This document shows positions 50,247 to 59,178 of a stretch of DNA of 64,000 nt, in pieces. This DNA is from Algoriphagus vanfongensis DSM 17529. Its GTDB lineage: Bacteria > Bacteroidota > Bacteroidia > Cytophagales > Cyclobacteriaceae. Numbering within the stretch: position 1 is the stretch's first letter; each line of letters starts with the position of its first letter. Below the pieces are notes generated by a model. The model made no database searches. It was given only the letters and a program-made list of their open reading frames with translations, and was not told the DNA's origin. The position numbers and the translations under genes were made by a program. The stretch covers positions 124,001-188,000 of the forward strand of contig NZ_AUBX01000016.1 of NCBI RefSeq assembly GCF_000429465.1, read 5' to 3'.

Positions 50247-52133
50247 ATGCAGGAAAAAGGTACTATCTCGATCCATACCGAGAACATTTTCCCGATCATT
50301 AAAAAATTCTTGTACTCTGACCATGAGATTTTTCTCCGTGAGCTCGTATCCAATGCCGTGGATGCGACGCAGAAAATCAAAAGATTGGCGACGCTCGGTC
50401 AGTACAAAGGAGAGCTAGGAGATGTCAGAGTGAAGGTTTCCTTTGACGAAAAAAAGAAGACCATCACTATCTCAGACCAAGGTCTGGGAATGACAGCTGA
50501 GGAGATTAAGAAGTATATCAATCAGATTGCTTTCTCCGGTGCTACTGAGTTCGTCGAGAAATTCAAAGATGCCAAGGATGCCAATGAGATCATCGGTAAG
50601 TTTGGATTGGGTTTCTATTCCGCTTTCATGGTGGCCAAGACCGTGGAAATTCACACGCTTTCTTATCAAGAAGGTGCAGAGCCGGCTATCTGGACTTGTG
50701 ATGGAAGCACGGAGTTCGAGATCAAAAAAGGCAAAAGAAAAGAAAGAGGAACTGATATCATCTTGCATGTCAATGAGGATTCCGAGGAATTTTTGGACAA
50801 GTGGAAGCTTCAGGGAATCTTGGACAAATACTGTAAATTCTTGCCGGTTCCTATCCAGTTTGGGACCAAAACCGAATCCGTAGAGGATGGAGTGGATGAC
50901 AAAGGCGAGAAGAAATACAAGTCTGTCGAAGTTGATAATATCATCAACACTACCTCTCCTATCTGGACCAAGTCGCCAAGTGATCTGAAGGATGAGGACT
51001 ATTTGGCTTTCTACAAGGAGCTCTACCCGATGTCTGAAGATCCGCTATTCTGGATTCACCTGAATGTGGACTATCCTTTCAATTTGACAGGGGTGTTGTA
51101 CTTCCCGAAAGTCAAAAATGACTTCGAATTGCAGCGCAATAAGATCAAATTGTTCAGCCGCCAGGTATTCATTACGGATGAGGTGAAAGACATCGTTCCT
51201 GAATTCTTGATGTTGCTTCATGGGGTGATCGACTCTCCAGATATTCCTTTGAACGTGTCTCGAAGCTTCCTACAGGCGGACGGCAATGTGAAAAAGATCA
51301 ATAACTATATCACCAAGAAAGTAGCTGATAAGTTGGCTGAACTGTTCAAAAAGGACAGAAAAGCCTACGAAGAGAAGTGGAGTGATATCGGATTGTTTGT
51401 GAAATACGGAATGATCTCCGAGGACAAATTCTACGAAAAAGGAAAAGACTTCACGCTTTTGGAAAACACCAACGGTGAATTCTTCACCATGGATGAATAC
51501 AAGGAGAAAGTAAAAGCCATCCAAACTGATAAAAACGACACCACTATTTTCTTGTATGCCACTGATGTAGACAAGCAGGATAGTTTCATCGCATCAGCGA
51601 ATAAAAAAGACTATGATGTCTTGGTGATGGATTCTCCGATTGATAGCCACTTTATCCAAAATGTGGAAACTAAGCTGGAGAAAGTTCAGATGAAGCGTGT
51701 GGATGCTGATGTAGTAGAGAAACTGATCCAGAAGGAAGATTCCTATGCCAACCTACTGACAGAGGATCAAAACAAGCAGGTAAAAGAGCTGTTTGAGAAA
51801 GCGATCGGCAGTCAGACCTATACCGTGGAGGTAGAAGGCCTAAGTCCCGAGGAGCTTCCGGTGACCATCACGATGGAAGAATGGATGCGCAGAATGAAGG
51901 ATATGGCGCAGACTGGTGGAGGCCCGATGAGTTTCTACGGTCAGATGCCTGATAACTATAAGGTAGCTATCAATGGTAACCACCCAGTGGTCGATAAGAT
52001 TTTGAAAGCTGATGGAGAAGAAGCTCAGATTCAATTGGCGAAGCAAGCCTTTGACCTGGCCAAGCTTTCCCAAGGTCTCTTGACCGGTAAAGACTTGACT
52101 GCTTTTGTCAAGAGAAGCGTGGAGCTGCTTTAA
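50247..52133 (+). CDS. htpG: Molecular chaperone HtpG (Hsp90)
   Basis: Cytoplasmic Hsp90 of 628 aa, full length. The N-terminal ATP site is intact: FLRELVSNAVDA, DQGLGMTAEEI, GKFGLGFYSAF and GTDIILHV. The middle domain has LPLNVSRS (as IPLNVSRSFLQ), which carries the catalytic Arg. The C-terminal dimerisation domain is complete. ATG 50247 begins MQEKGTISIHTENIFP, the usual HtpG N-terminus. A two-part hairpin follows. Confidence 0.98.
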   Translation: MQEKGTISIHTENIFPIIKKFLYSDHEIFLRELVSNAVDATQKIKRLATLGQYKGELGDVRVKVSFDEKKKTITISDQGLGMTAEEIKKYINQIAFSGATEFVEKFKDAKDANEIIGKFGLGFYSAFMVAKTVEIHTLSYQEGAEPAIWTCDGSTEFEIKKGKRKERGTDIILHVNEDSEEFLDKWKLQGILDKYCKFLPVPIQFGTKTESVEDGVDDKGEKKYKSVEVDNIINTTSPIWTKSPSDLKDEDYLAFYKELYPMSEDPLFWIHLNVDYPFNLTGVLYFPKVKNDFELQRNKIKLFSRQVFITDEVKDIVPEFLMLLHGVIDSPDIPLNVSRSFLQADGNVKKINNYITKKVADKLAELFKKDRKAYEEKWSDIGLFVKYGMISEDKFYEKGKDFTLLENTNGEFFTMDEYKEKVKAIQTDKNDTTIFLYATDVDKQDSFIASANKKDYDVLVMDSPIDSHFIQNVETKLEKVQMKRVDADVVEKLIQKEDSYANLLTEDQNKQVKELFEKAIGSQTYTVEVEGLSPEELPVTITMEEWMRRMKDMAQTGGGPMSFYGQMPDNYKVAINGNHPVVDKILKADGEEAQIQLAKQAFDLAKLSQGLLTGKDLTAFVKRSVELL

Positions 52134-52143
52134 TCTATATCGC

Positions 52144-52200
52144 AACTCTCCAAGGGTTCTATCCCGATAACTATCGGGACCTTGGAGAGTTTGTCTATTT
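52144..52200 (+). terminator. Nested hairpin terminator after htpG
   Basis: Outer perfect stem AACTCTCCAAGG / CCTTGGAGAGTT (12 bp) encloses an inner perfect stem TCCCGATA / TATCGGGA (8 bp), separated by a six-base bulge (GTTCTA) on one side. A T-rich stretch follows. The inner element may be a dispersed palindrome inserted in an older terminator. Confidence 0.7.
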
Positions 52201-52473
52201 ATTAATCCCCGTCATTTGGCTGGGATTTTTTGTTTGGATTTTCGCAAACTGACTGGGCGCTTTGGTACTAATCCATTAGGTCTGAATATTTTTTTAGGAG
52301 TTTGTAGTTTAAGGTTGAGGAAGTTTTCCTATGTTTTTAAGAAAGACTGAGACGGTCTTGTATTATTTTTTTGTGAAAAAGAGACAAGAAATGTATCTGA
52401 TAATCATAAAAGACAAAAAATTCATAAATTAGGTCAAATGCTTTATTCTTAAAACTTATAAAATCAAAAGCGT
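52201..52473. other. Gene-free region before the second sulfatase
   Basis: With the htpG hairpin this is a 340-base gap. It contains AAGAC-tgagacg-GTCTT followed by a T-rich run near 52341-52370, a weak terminator-like hairpin. No convincing -33/-7 pair for the sulfatase gene is seen and no small frame with coding character. Confidence 0.4.
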
Positions 52474-53994
52474 ATGACGAAAATCAATACACTGAAACTT
52501 CGGCTTTTGGCACTGTCATTTTTATTGCCATTGTCGTTGTTTGCACAGGAAAAACCCAATATCCTGGTGATATGGGGTGATGACATCGGCTGGAGCAATG
52601 TAAGCTTCCTCAACAATGGTCTGATGGGTTACAAAACCCCAAATATTGACAGAATTGCCAATGAAGGGGCAACTTTCACAGACTGGTATGGACAGCAGTC
52701 TTGTACTGCGGGAAGAGCCGCTTTTATATTGGGGCAGCATCCTTTCCGAACTGGTCTGTTGACCATCGGTATGCCCGGAGATCCTCACGGGATTCAGGAT
52801 AGTCAGCCGACCATCGCTGAGCTGCTAAAACCACAGGGCTATGTCTCAGGTCAATTTGGCAAAAATCACTTGGGCGATAGAGATCAGCATTTGCCTACCA
52901 ATCATGGTTTTGATGAGTTTTTCGGAAATCTCTACCACCTTAATGCTGAAGAAGAACCAGAAGGATATTACTATCCAAAAGATCCTGAATTCAGAAAGGA
53001 ATTCGGTCCTAGAGGTGTGCTGAAAAGTAGTGCCGATGGGCCGATTCAAGATACGGGACCCTTGACAAGTACCAGAATGGAGACTGTGGACATGGAATTT
53101 GAAAATGCCGCTGTTGAATTTATTAAAAAAGCACATGCCGACGGAAAGCCATTCTTCGTGTGGCTGAGTGCTACGAGAGTACACGTATGGACGCACTTGA
53201 AACCTGAAAGTGATGGTGTGACAGGTATTGGGCTCTACCCAGATGCGATGGTCGAGCATGATCTGGCTGTTGGCCGCATGTTGGATTTATTGGATGAATT
53301 GGGGATTGCAGACAATACAATTGTTATGTATTCTACAGATAACGGTGCTGAGAAATTTACCTGGCCTGATGGAGGTTCCAGTCCATTCCGTGGTGAGAAA
53401 GGAACCACCTGGGAAGGTGGATTCAGAGTGCCTACAGCTATCAGATGGCCAGGAGTCATCGAGCCAGGGACAGTTTACAATGATATTTTCTCCCATGAAG
53501 ACATGATGCCAACTTTGGTAGCAGCGGCTGGAGAACCTAATATTGTCGAGAAAGTAAAAAATGGCTATCAGGCTAATGGAAAAACATTCAAGCAGCACTT
53601 GGATGGGTACAATATGATGCCATACTTCAAAGGTGAAGTGGATGAGTCTCCGCGAAAAGAGATTTTCTATTTTGATGCAGGAGGTAATCTAAATGCCATT
53701 CGCTATCAAAATTGGAAACTACACTTCACTATCATGGAAGGTGCTATCAATACCGCTTATCGAAAGTCTCCGAGCTGGCCACTAGCGATCAATTTGAGAG
53801 CTGATCCTTATGAGGTTTCTTTTGAGTCTGGAATGTATACCAGATGGTATGGCGACAATATGTGGCTATTTGTACCAGCTCAGCGCTATGCATCCAACTT
53901 CCTCTCTACATTTAAGGATTTCCCACCGCAGACAGGTTCGTCTCTTTCCATCGACAAGGTGGTACAGCAGTTGACTCAGCCATCGAGGAATTAA
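52474..53994 (+). CDS. Arylsulfatase, periplasmic (formylglycine type)
   Basis: Exported sulfatase of 506 aa with signal peptide (LKLRLLALSFLLPLSLFA, cleaved before QEKPN). Metal site WGDDIGWSN; active-site motif CTAGR at Cys77 (CxAxR variant rather than CxPxR); GKNHLGD; TDNGAEKF; EGGFRVPTAIRWPG. It belongs to a different sulfatase subgroup from the one at 18235-19752. Activity needs a formylglycine-generating enzyme, which is not in this window. Single gene with its own terminator. Confidence 0.93.
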   Translation: MTKINTLKLRLLALSFLLPLSLFAQEKPNILVIWGDDIGWSNVSFLNNGLMGYKTPNIDRIANEGATFTDWYGQQSCTAGRAAFILGQHPFRTGLLTIGMPGDPHGIQDSQPTIAELLKPQGYVSGQFGKNHLGDRDQHLPTNHGFDEFFGNLYHLNAEEEPEGYYYPKDPEFRKEFGPRGVLKSSADGPIQDTGPLTSTRMETVDMEFENAAVEFIKKAHADGKPFFVWLSATRVHVWTHLKPESDGVTGIGLYPDAMVEHDLAVGRMLDLLDELGIADNTIVMYSTDNGAEKFTWPDGGSSPFRGEKGTTWEGGFRVPTAIRWPGVIEPGTVYNDIFSHEDMMPTLVAAAGEPNIVEKVKNGYQANGKTFKQHLDGYNMMPYFKGEVDESPRKEIFYFDAGGNLNAIRYQNWKLHFTIMEGAINTAYRKSPSWPLAINLRADPYEVSFESGMYTRWYGDNMWLFVPAQRYASNFLSTFKDFPPQTGSSLSIDKVVQQLTQPSRN

Positions 53995-54021
53995 GAGAAA
54001 AATAACTAATTGAAAATACTT

Positions 54022-54054
54022 AGAAGCTGATCAATTTTGGTCAGCTTCTTTTTT
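54022..54054 (+). terminator. Terminator after the second sulfatase
   Basis: Stem AGAAGCTGA / TCAGCTTCT with a 10-base loop followed by a T-run. Confidence 0.9.
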
Positions 54055-54165
54055 ATGGCATTCAGGTAGTTACAAAAATCTCGGAGGATTTAATTTCTTG
54101 CCTTAGTCCTCTTAGGTGATACCTAGTCTTTTCATACAAAATCCATGAATAGTCCTTGAAATTAT

Positions 54166-54173
54166 TAAATTTG
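54166..54173 (+). promoter_or_regulatory. Possible -7 element of the barrel protein gene
   Basis: TAAATTTG is a perfect TAnnTTTG match 61 bases before the ATG at 54235. The -33 position shows no TTTG, so this remains tentative. Confidence 0.35.
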
Positions 54174-54234
54174 ATCTTATATAGTTCCATTTTTATTCCA
54201 TCTAGTTAAATTGAACATTTACAGCCAACTGACT

Positions 54235-55023
54235 ATGAAAAAAATCTTTACAAGTTTTGTCATTTTTATGGGAGCCTTGGGCTCTATTCAAGCGCAGGAT
54301 GATGCTGCCGAACTCGCCAAAAAACTAGCCAACCCCATCGCATCTTTGATTTCCGTGCCTTTTCAGAATAATACGGATTATGGAATAGGAGATTGGCAAG
54401 GCACTCGGAATACCATGAATATCCAGCCGGTCGTGCCGATTTCTATTACTAAAGACATCAACCTTATCACACGGATGGTATTGCCTGTGGTCACGCAGTA
54501 CAATATTACAGCTCCAGGTGAAAAGCAAGCGGGCCTGAGTGATGCGGTAGTCTCCGCATTTTTCTCCCCGGTTAATTCTGAAAAGCTTACCTGGGGAGTA
54601 GGTCCAGCTTTGCTATTGCCGACAGGATCCAATGATTATCTGACAACCAAGAAATTTGGGATGGGTCCTACAGCCGTGGCTTTGAAGCAAACCAATGGCT
54701 GGACCATCGGGGGACTTGTCAATCAAGTCTGGTCTGTAGCAGGAAATGCCGATCGCCCAGATGTCAGTCAGATGTTTGTACAGCCTTTTTTGGTGTACAA
54801 CTGGAAGTCGGGAGCTGGCATAGGAGCTAATATGGAATGGACTCAAAATTGGAAGGCTTCGACTAGCACTGTTTGGTTAAATCCGACTTTCAGTGCAGTC
54901 ACCTCCCTTGGTAAACAAAAGACTCAGTTCGTAGTAGGTCCTAGATTCAATCTGGCTGCTCCAGATGGAGGAAAAGCAGATTGGGGATGGAGAGCGGTAT
55001 TGATCTTTTTGTTTCCTAAATAA
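54235..55023 (+). CDS. Predicted outer-membrane beta-barrel protein
   Basis: A 262-residue protein with signal peptide (MKKIFTSFVIFMGALGSIQA, cleaved before QDDAAE). The rest alternates amphipathic strands (TMNIQPVVPISITKDINLI, LTWGVGPALLLPTG) and ends in a terminal-strand pattern (WRAVLIFLFPK). ELAKKLANPIASLISVPFQNN after the signal is typical of a family often annotated as transporter in environmental bacteria; substrate unknown. ATG 54235 is chosen over an upstream non-ATG start. It converges on the Omp85-like pair. Confidence 0.8.
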   Translation: MKKIFTSFVIFMGALGSIQAQDDAAELAKKLANPIASLISVPFQNNTDYGIGDWQGTRNTMNIQPVVPISITKDINLITRMVLPVVTQYNITAPGEKQAGLSDAVVSAFFSPVNSEKLTWGVGPALLLPTGSNDYLTTKKFGMGPTAVALKQTNGWTIGGLVNQVWSVAGNADRPDVSQMFVQPFLVYNWKSGAGIGANMEWTQNWKASTSTVWLNPTFSAVTSLGKQKTQFVVGPRFNLAAPDGGKADWGWRAVLIFLFPK

Positions 55024-55049
55024 GAGAAGGTCTTCCGTTTTTTCTTTTA

Positions 55050-56279
55050 CTAAAAAGCTTCGTACACATTAAAATAGAAGCCTTTGGCTCCGTATTTTCC
55101 CCAGGCGTAATCAATGGTGATATTGGAGCGGGAGTGCTTATTGTACATAAATCGTAAACCGAGCCCGGCGGCCGGCTCGATAAAGTCAAAAAGCTTGATA
55201 GAAGCATCTCGATTGGATGCTGTATTGGTATTGACAAATACGACCCCTCCAAATGTGTCTTTGTGTTTTTGGATGGGAAATCGGTATTCCAGCTCCGAAT
55301 AGAGCATGCCTTGACCTCTCCATCTGCCCTGTGGATAGGCACGTCCAGATCGCCCAAACTGATCCCAGCCTATGGAGGGTAGATCCAAATAGGGAAGGTT
55401 CCCGCTTGTCATCATTGTGCCATAGGCCCAGAATGCCAACAAATGTCGCGGACGCTTTTTGCTGAGAGAAAAATAGTCTCGATATTCTAGCCAAAGCGTG
55501 GAAGAGTTTTGACTACTTCCCAAAAATTCAGGGTTGATCCGGTAGGAAATGAAAGCATACCTGCCTTGATAGGGATTGATTGAGTTGTCTCTACTATCCC
55601 ACAGCGCATTGAGTGAGATACCGCTCAGAGTGTATTTTTCAGGATCAAAACCCTTATCTATCGAATAGGCATAGTGTGAAGTGATAGCAGGCGGCACAGT
55701 GTCCAAGTCCAGTAGCTGATCATCTATTTTGCTGTGAATGTCCAAGTGGTAGCCTATCCCCAGAAAGTAGCGGGTATCTCCGATTCTTTTAAGGGCAGTT
55801 TCATGGAGCCTGAGATAATTGAATTTCATCATTTGCTCCTCGTTTATTCCTTGCGAAAAACTACCGTCCTCATATTCAAATCCAGTACTGACCAGTTTGG
55901 AAGATTGTGGTCCCGTGCCTAGTCCAAAGGTGGGTTGGGAAAAGATGAAATACCTCCAATCTCCCATGAGATTCCAAGAGTCATTAAAGAGGAAAACATT
56001 GCTTTTGGCTGTAAGGAGCAATTGTTTTTTGGTGGTATAGATCGCCGTGGCAACCATGGTGGAGCGATGGGTGTTGGAGGCAGGTCCCATGAGCCAATTG
56101 GAAGACGCAGCGACTCCAAACATAAATCCAGTCGCAGGGGTGGAAGCTATGGCGGGAAGTGGAAGAATGGAAAAATCACGGATTCCTCGGGTGGTGTCCG
56201 ACTCTGTGGTTTGGGCCTGAGCAGCCATTGTCAACAATACGAGACAGAAGTCACAGAAGATCTTTGACCTGACTTTCAT
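55050..56279 (-). CDS. Omp85/BamA-like outer-membrane protein (second of a tandem pair)
   Basis: A 409-residue exported protein (MKVRSKIFCDFCLVLLTMAAQA signal region). The C-terminal half fits the surface-antigen/Omp85 barrel: SLNALWDSRDNSINPYQGRY, LLAFWAYG, GRWRGQGMLYSELEYRFP and a final aromatic residue (NVYEAF). No POTRA domains are seen, so it is unlike true BamA and more like short barrel-only members. It starts six bases after its tandem relative. Confidence 0.82.
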   Translation of the reverse strand: MKVRSKIFCDFCLVLLTMAAQAQTTESDTTRGIRDFSILPLPAIASTPATGFMFGVAASSNWLMGPASNTHRSTMVATAIYTTKKQLLLTAKSNVFLFNDSWNLMGDWRYFIFSQPTFGLGTGPQSSKLVSTGFEYEDGSFSQGINEEQMMKFNYLRLHETALKRIGDTRYFLGIGYHLDIHSKIDDQLLDLDTVPPAITSHYAYSIDKGFDPEKYTLSGISLNALWDSRDNSINPYQGRYAFISYRINPEFLGSSQNSSTLWLEYRDYFSLSKKRPRHLLAFWAYGTMMTSGNLPYLDLPSIGWDQFGRSGRAYPQGRWRGQGMLYSELEYRFPIQKHKDTFGGVVFVNTNTASNRDASIKLFDFIEPAAGLGLRFMYNKHSRSNITIDYAWGKYGAKGFYFNVYEAF

Positions 56280-56285
56280 GGGATG

Positions 56286-57437
56286 CTAGTTTCTATTGTT
56301 CCAGGCGGACCCAAAGACGATGTACCAGCCAAAGTCATTTTTAGACCAAGCTACATCGATACCTGTTCTGATTTTGAATTTTCTCGCTATCAGATATCGA
56401 AACCCAGTACCATAGTTGACTATCGACTCTGCATCACCAAAGCTAATGTCCTCGCTGGGAGCCTTGCTGATGCCGGCAAAAACCAATCCGCTCCACCTTC
56501 TGGTGAAATCATAGCGCTGTTCGGTTTCCAAAGTATAGGCAGCATCTCCCTGATAGCGGGACATAGGTACTCCCCGAGCATTGATAGCCGGTTTGAGGTA
56601 AAATGGAGCATCTCCTCCCTGTATCTTGGTTTGCAGTCTGAGTCCGCTGACCCATTGTTTTCCGAATTGCTGATAATTGAATACAGAGAAATTCAACGTG
56701 TGAAAGCTATAGTCACTGCCTGTCCAACTGTCATTGACCAAAAAATCACCGGCTAAATACCAGCCTTGATTGGGAGTGAATAGGTTGTCTCTTTTGTCAA
56801 AATCTAATGTAAGTCCCAAGCTGCTGAGATTGGAGTCTAGGTCTTTGTCCTTGACAAAATCAGGCAAAGGGATCTGATCAAAATTTGCACTGACTCGATT
56901 GCGGGCAAATAGGTAATCCAACCCGAGATATAGATCCGAATTGCCAAGCTCTCTCATGATCGAACCAAATATCCCGGATGCCTGGAAGTTGAATCCAAAT
57001 TTTTGCTCCCCCACTACTGGCAAAACTCGATAAAAGTCCATGTTGACATCTCCGTGGGCTACGCCTATTCGGTATTTGAGCTTGTGCTTGGGAAGTGATG
57101 CGATCCGCATCCCTCCGACAAACCAAGACTTGTTTCGGGTATATCCGCCAAAAGCCGCAGTAATATCCGGAGCCACATACTTGGTGCTGTCCTGGTATTT
57201 ATTGGGCTGGATAAAGATCGGGGTCAGCATCCCTCCGATCCCACCGAGAGCAGGCTCTGTGATCAATTGTGCCAAAGGGATGAAGCCGTGATATTCGATC
57301 AGAAATCGGCTCATATCCAACTGTCCGTCCAGCGAATCCTTAAAGACCTCCAGTCCAAACTTTGCTTTTTTGTCTTGCGCAAAACTTGCTTGGTTAAAAA
57401 TCCCGATCAGTAAGCCTATAAAAAGTAATCGTTTCAT
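56286..57437 (-). CDS. Omp85/BamA-like outer-membrane protein (first of a tandem pair)
   Basis: A 383-residue protein with signal peptide MKRLLFIGLLIGIFNQASFA. Features in common with the neighbour: GLTLDFDKRDNLFTPNQGWYL (equivalent to the WDSRDNSINPYQGRY segment), ALGGIGGMLTPIF, and a C-terminal strand ending IVFGSAWNNRN. No POTRA domain. It may secrete or bind a substrate or serve as a channel; the function is unknown. The ATG at 57437 opens the signal peptide. Confidence 0.82.
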   Translation of the reverse strand: MKRLLFIGLLIGIFNQASFAQDKKAKFGLEVFKDSLDGQLDMSRFLIEYHGFIPLAQLITEPALGGIGGMLTPIFIQPNKYQDSTKYVAPDITAAFGGYTRNKSWFVGGMRIASLPKHKLKYRIGVAHGDVNMDFYRVLPVVGEQKFGFNFQASGIFGSIMRELGNSDLYLGLDYLFARNRVSANFDQIPLPDFVKDKDLDSNLSSLGLTLDFDKRDNLFTPNQGWYLAGDFLVNDSWTGSDYSFHTLNFSVFNYQQFGKQWVSGLRLQTKIQGGDAPFYLKPAINARGVPMSRYQGDAAYTLETEQRYDFTRRWSGLVFAGISKAPSEDISFGDAESIVNYGTGFRYLIARKFKIRTGIDVAWSKNDFGWYIVFGSAWNNRN

Positions 57438-57588
57438 GAGATGGAATACAGGTTTAGGTACAATACAAGATAGGGCGGAATTTGGATAATGATAAGGATG
57501 AAGCAGTAAATGATTCGAGAGAGCCTGATTCATATCTCATTCCCCACTTACGTACTAGGGTATTTGGCGAAAAAGCTTATTTTTGTCC

Positions 57589-58002
57589 ATGCTTTCCAAA
57601 AAGACCAAGTATGCTCTCCATGCCCTGACCTATCTGGGCAAGCATCGTGAAGAAAAGACTGTATTGATCCAGGATATCGCTGAGGAGCACGGGATTTCTC
57701 ATAAGTTTTTGGAAAATATCCTGTTGGAACTCAAAAAAGCCGGAATCCTTGGAAGTAAGAAGGGCAAAGGTGGAGGATATTATTTGATCAAAGAGCCCAT
57801 AGACATACCTCTATCGAAGGTTATTCGACTTTTAGACGGGCCCATCGCCTTGCTTCCTTGTGTCAGCCTTAACTACTACGAGCCCTGCGATGAATGCAAA
57901 GATGAAGCTGTATGTGGGATAAACAAGGTCATGATCCAAGTCAGGGACGAGACGCTTAAAATATTGGAAAACAAGACCTTGGAAGATATTTTGAAAACTT
58001 AA
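57589..58002 (+). CDS. Rrf2-family transcriptional regulator
   Basis: Winged-helix regulator of 137 aa (MLSKKTKYALHALTYL, ISHKFLENILLELKKAG, GKGGGYYL). Cys91, Cys100, Cys103 and Cys109 form a Cys-rich segment that could hold an Fe-S cluster or sense redox state, as in other Rrf2 proteins. It lies directly upstream of the sulfate assimilation genes, with an inverted repeat over their promoter, so control of this pathway is likely (inference). ATG 57589 is preferred to the TTG six bases earlier. Confidence 0.92.
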   Translation: MLSKKTKYALHALTYLGKHREEKTVLIQDIAEEHGISHKFLENILLELKKAGILGSKKGKGGGYYLIKEPIDIPLSKVIRLLDGPIALLPCVSLNYYEPCDECKDEAVCGINKVMIQVRDETLKILENKTLEDILKT

Positions 58003-58018
58003 CAAAAATTTTTTGGCC

Positions 58019-58056
58019 ATAAACCCTATAAAATAAATAGGGTTTATATACTTTTG
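58019..58056 (+). promoter_or_regulatory. Promoter and inverted-repeat operator of the DUF2061-cysH unit
   Basis: Perfect 11-bp inverted repeat ATAAACCCTAT-aaaataa-ATAGGGTTTAT (58019-58047), immediately followed by TACTTTTG (58049-58056), an exact TAnnTTTG -7 element. The repeat covers the -33 zone, a good place for a repressor. The ATG of the first gene is 25 bases after the -7 element. Confidence 0.7.
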
Positions 58057-58080
58057 TAATTCATTCCCGTATGTAGCTAT

Positions 58081-58353
58081 ATGATTTTAGATCAGCCACT
58101 CAAAAAATGGTTTGTTTCCAAAAAAGGAACAGACAGTAATCTTAAAAGTCTGCTCAAGTCGATTTCTTGGCGGATCGTAGGGACGATAGATACGATAGTG
58201 ATTTCCTACTTTATCACCGGGAAACTAACCATGGCACTATCGATCGGATCGGTCGAGGTCTTTTCAAAAATTCTCCTTTACTACCTGCATGAGCGGGCTT
58301 GGGAGCTTTCTACCAAAAACAAAGAAGATGAGCCTACAGAAAAATATGCATGA
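58081..58353 (+). CDS. DUF2061 membrane protein
   Basis: A 90-residue protein with two hydrophobic helices and the family pattern KSISWRIVGTIDTIVISYF, TG.....A and LYYLHERAWE. DUF2061 proteins are frequently found beside sulfate assimilation genes; a role in sulfate or sulfite handling is suspected but unproven. The following cysH start lies inside its last codons. Confidence 0.9.
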   Translation: MILDQPLKKWFVSKKGTDSNLKSLLKSISWRIVGTIDTIVISYFITGKLTMALSIGSVEVFSKILLYYLHERAWELSTKNKEDEPTEKYA

Positions 58354-59032
58354 ACTAGAGCAGAGACTGAATGGTCTCAGCGCCTCTGAGGGTTTGGCTT
58401 TGATGGCGGATCTCTTTCCGGGCAAAGTGGTTTTTTCCACTTCTCTGGGGCAAGAAGATCAGGTCATCACTGAATTGATCGCCAGCCATCAGCTACCCAT
58501 TCATATCTTCTCTCTAGATACAGGACGCTTGTTTCCGGAGACTTTGGAGCTTTTGGGTAGGACTGAAAGCAAATACAAAACAAGAATTCAGGTCTATTAT
58601 CCCGAGCGGGAATCCGTGGAGAAGCTAGTTGCCGATAATGGGATCAATGGCTTTTATAATTCTGTAGAAAATAGAAAGTCTTGCTGCTTCGTCCGCAAAG
58701 TTGAGCCGCTCAAAAGAGCTTTGGCGGGAAATGAAGTGTGGGTCACCGGGCTTAGAGCTGAGCAAAGTGCCAATCGTGGTGGGATGAAGCGAGTAGAATG
58801 GGACGAAGGCAATCAGATTCTAAAGTACAATCCCCTGTTGGATTGGACCTACGATCAGATGCTGGATTATATCAAAGAGAAAGGGATTCCTTACAATCCA
58901 CTTCATGACAAGGGCTTCATCAGTATTGGCTGTGCACCTTGTACCCGAGCGATTCTCCCAGGCGAAGATGCCAGAGCCGGTAGATGGTGGTGGGAAGACT
59001 CGAAGAAGGAGTGTGGATTGCACGCGAAATAA
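58346..59032 (+). CDS. cysH: APS reductase, Fe-S type
   Basis: Reduces adenylyl sulfate to sulfite. The protein is 228 aa from ATG 58346, which overlaps the DUF2061 gene by eight bases; ATG 58328 would add six residues. The PP-loop-like STSLGQEDQV, SLDTGRLFPET and GLRAEQS are conserved. Cys-Cys (RKSCCFVRK) and CxxC (GCAPCTR) are the four [4Fe-4S] ligands that distinguish APS reductases from PAPS reductases, and the C-terminal ECGLH holds the catalytic Cys. This agrees with the absence of an APS kinase domain on cysN. Confidence 0.93.
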   Translation: MHELEQRLNGLSASEGLALMADLFPGKVVFSTSLGQEDQVITELIASHQLPIHIFSLDTGRLFPETLELLGRTESKYKTRIQVYYPERESVEKLVADNGINGFYNSVENRKSCCFVRKVEPLKRALAGNEVWVTGLRAEQSANRGGMKRVEWDEGNQILKYNPLLDWTYDQMLDYIKEKGIPYNPLHDKGFISIGCAPCTRAILPGEDARAGRWWWEDSKKECGLHAK

Positions 59033-59178
59033 GACTCAAGTTACTAGACACAAGACTCTAACATCCGATATTCAACATTCGAAATTGAAAAATAAGGGTG
59101 TTCGGGCCTTCTAATAATGAATGATGAACGCAAAATTTCGAAGATGCCTAAATCATAAATCAAAAAATCGTATTTCCT

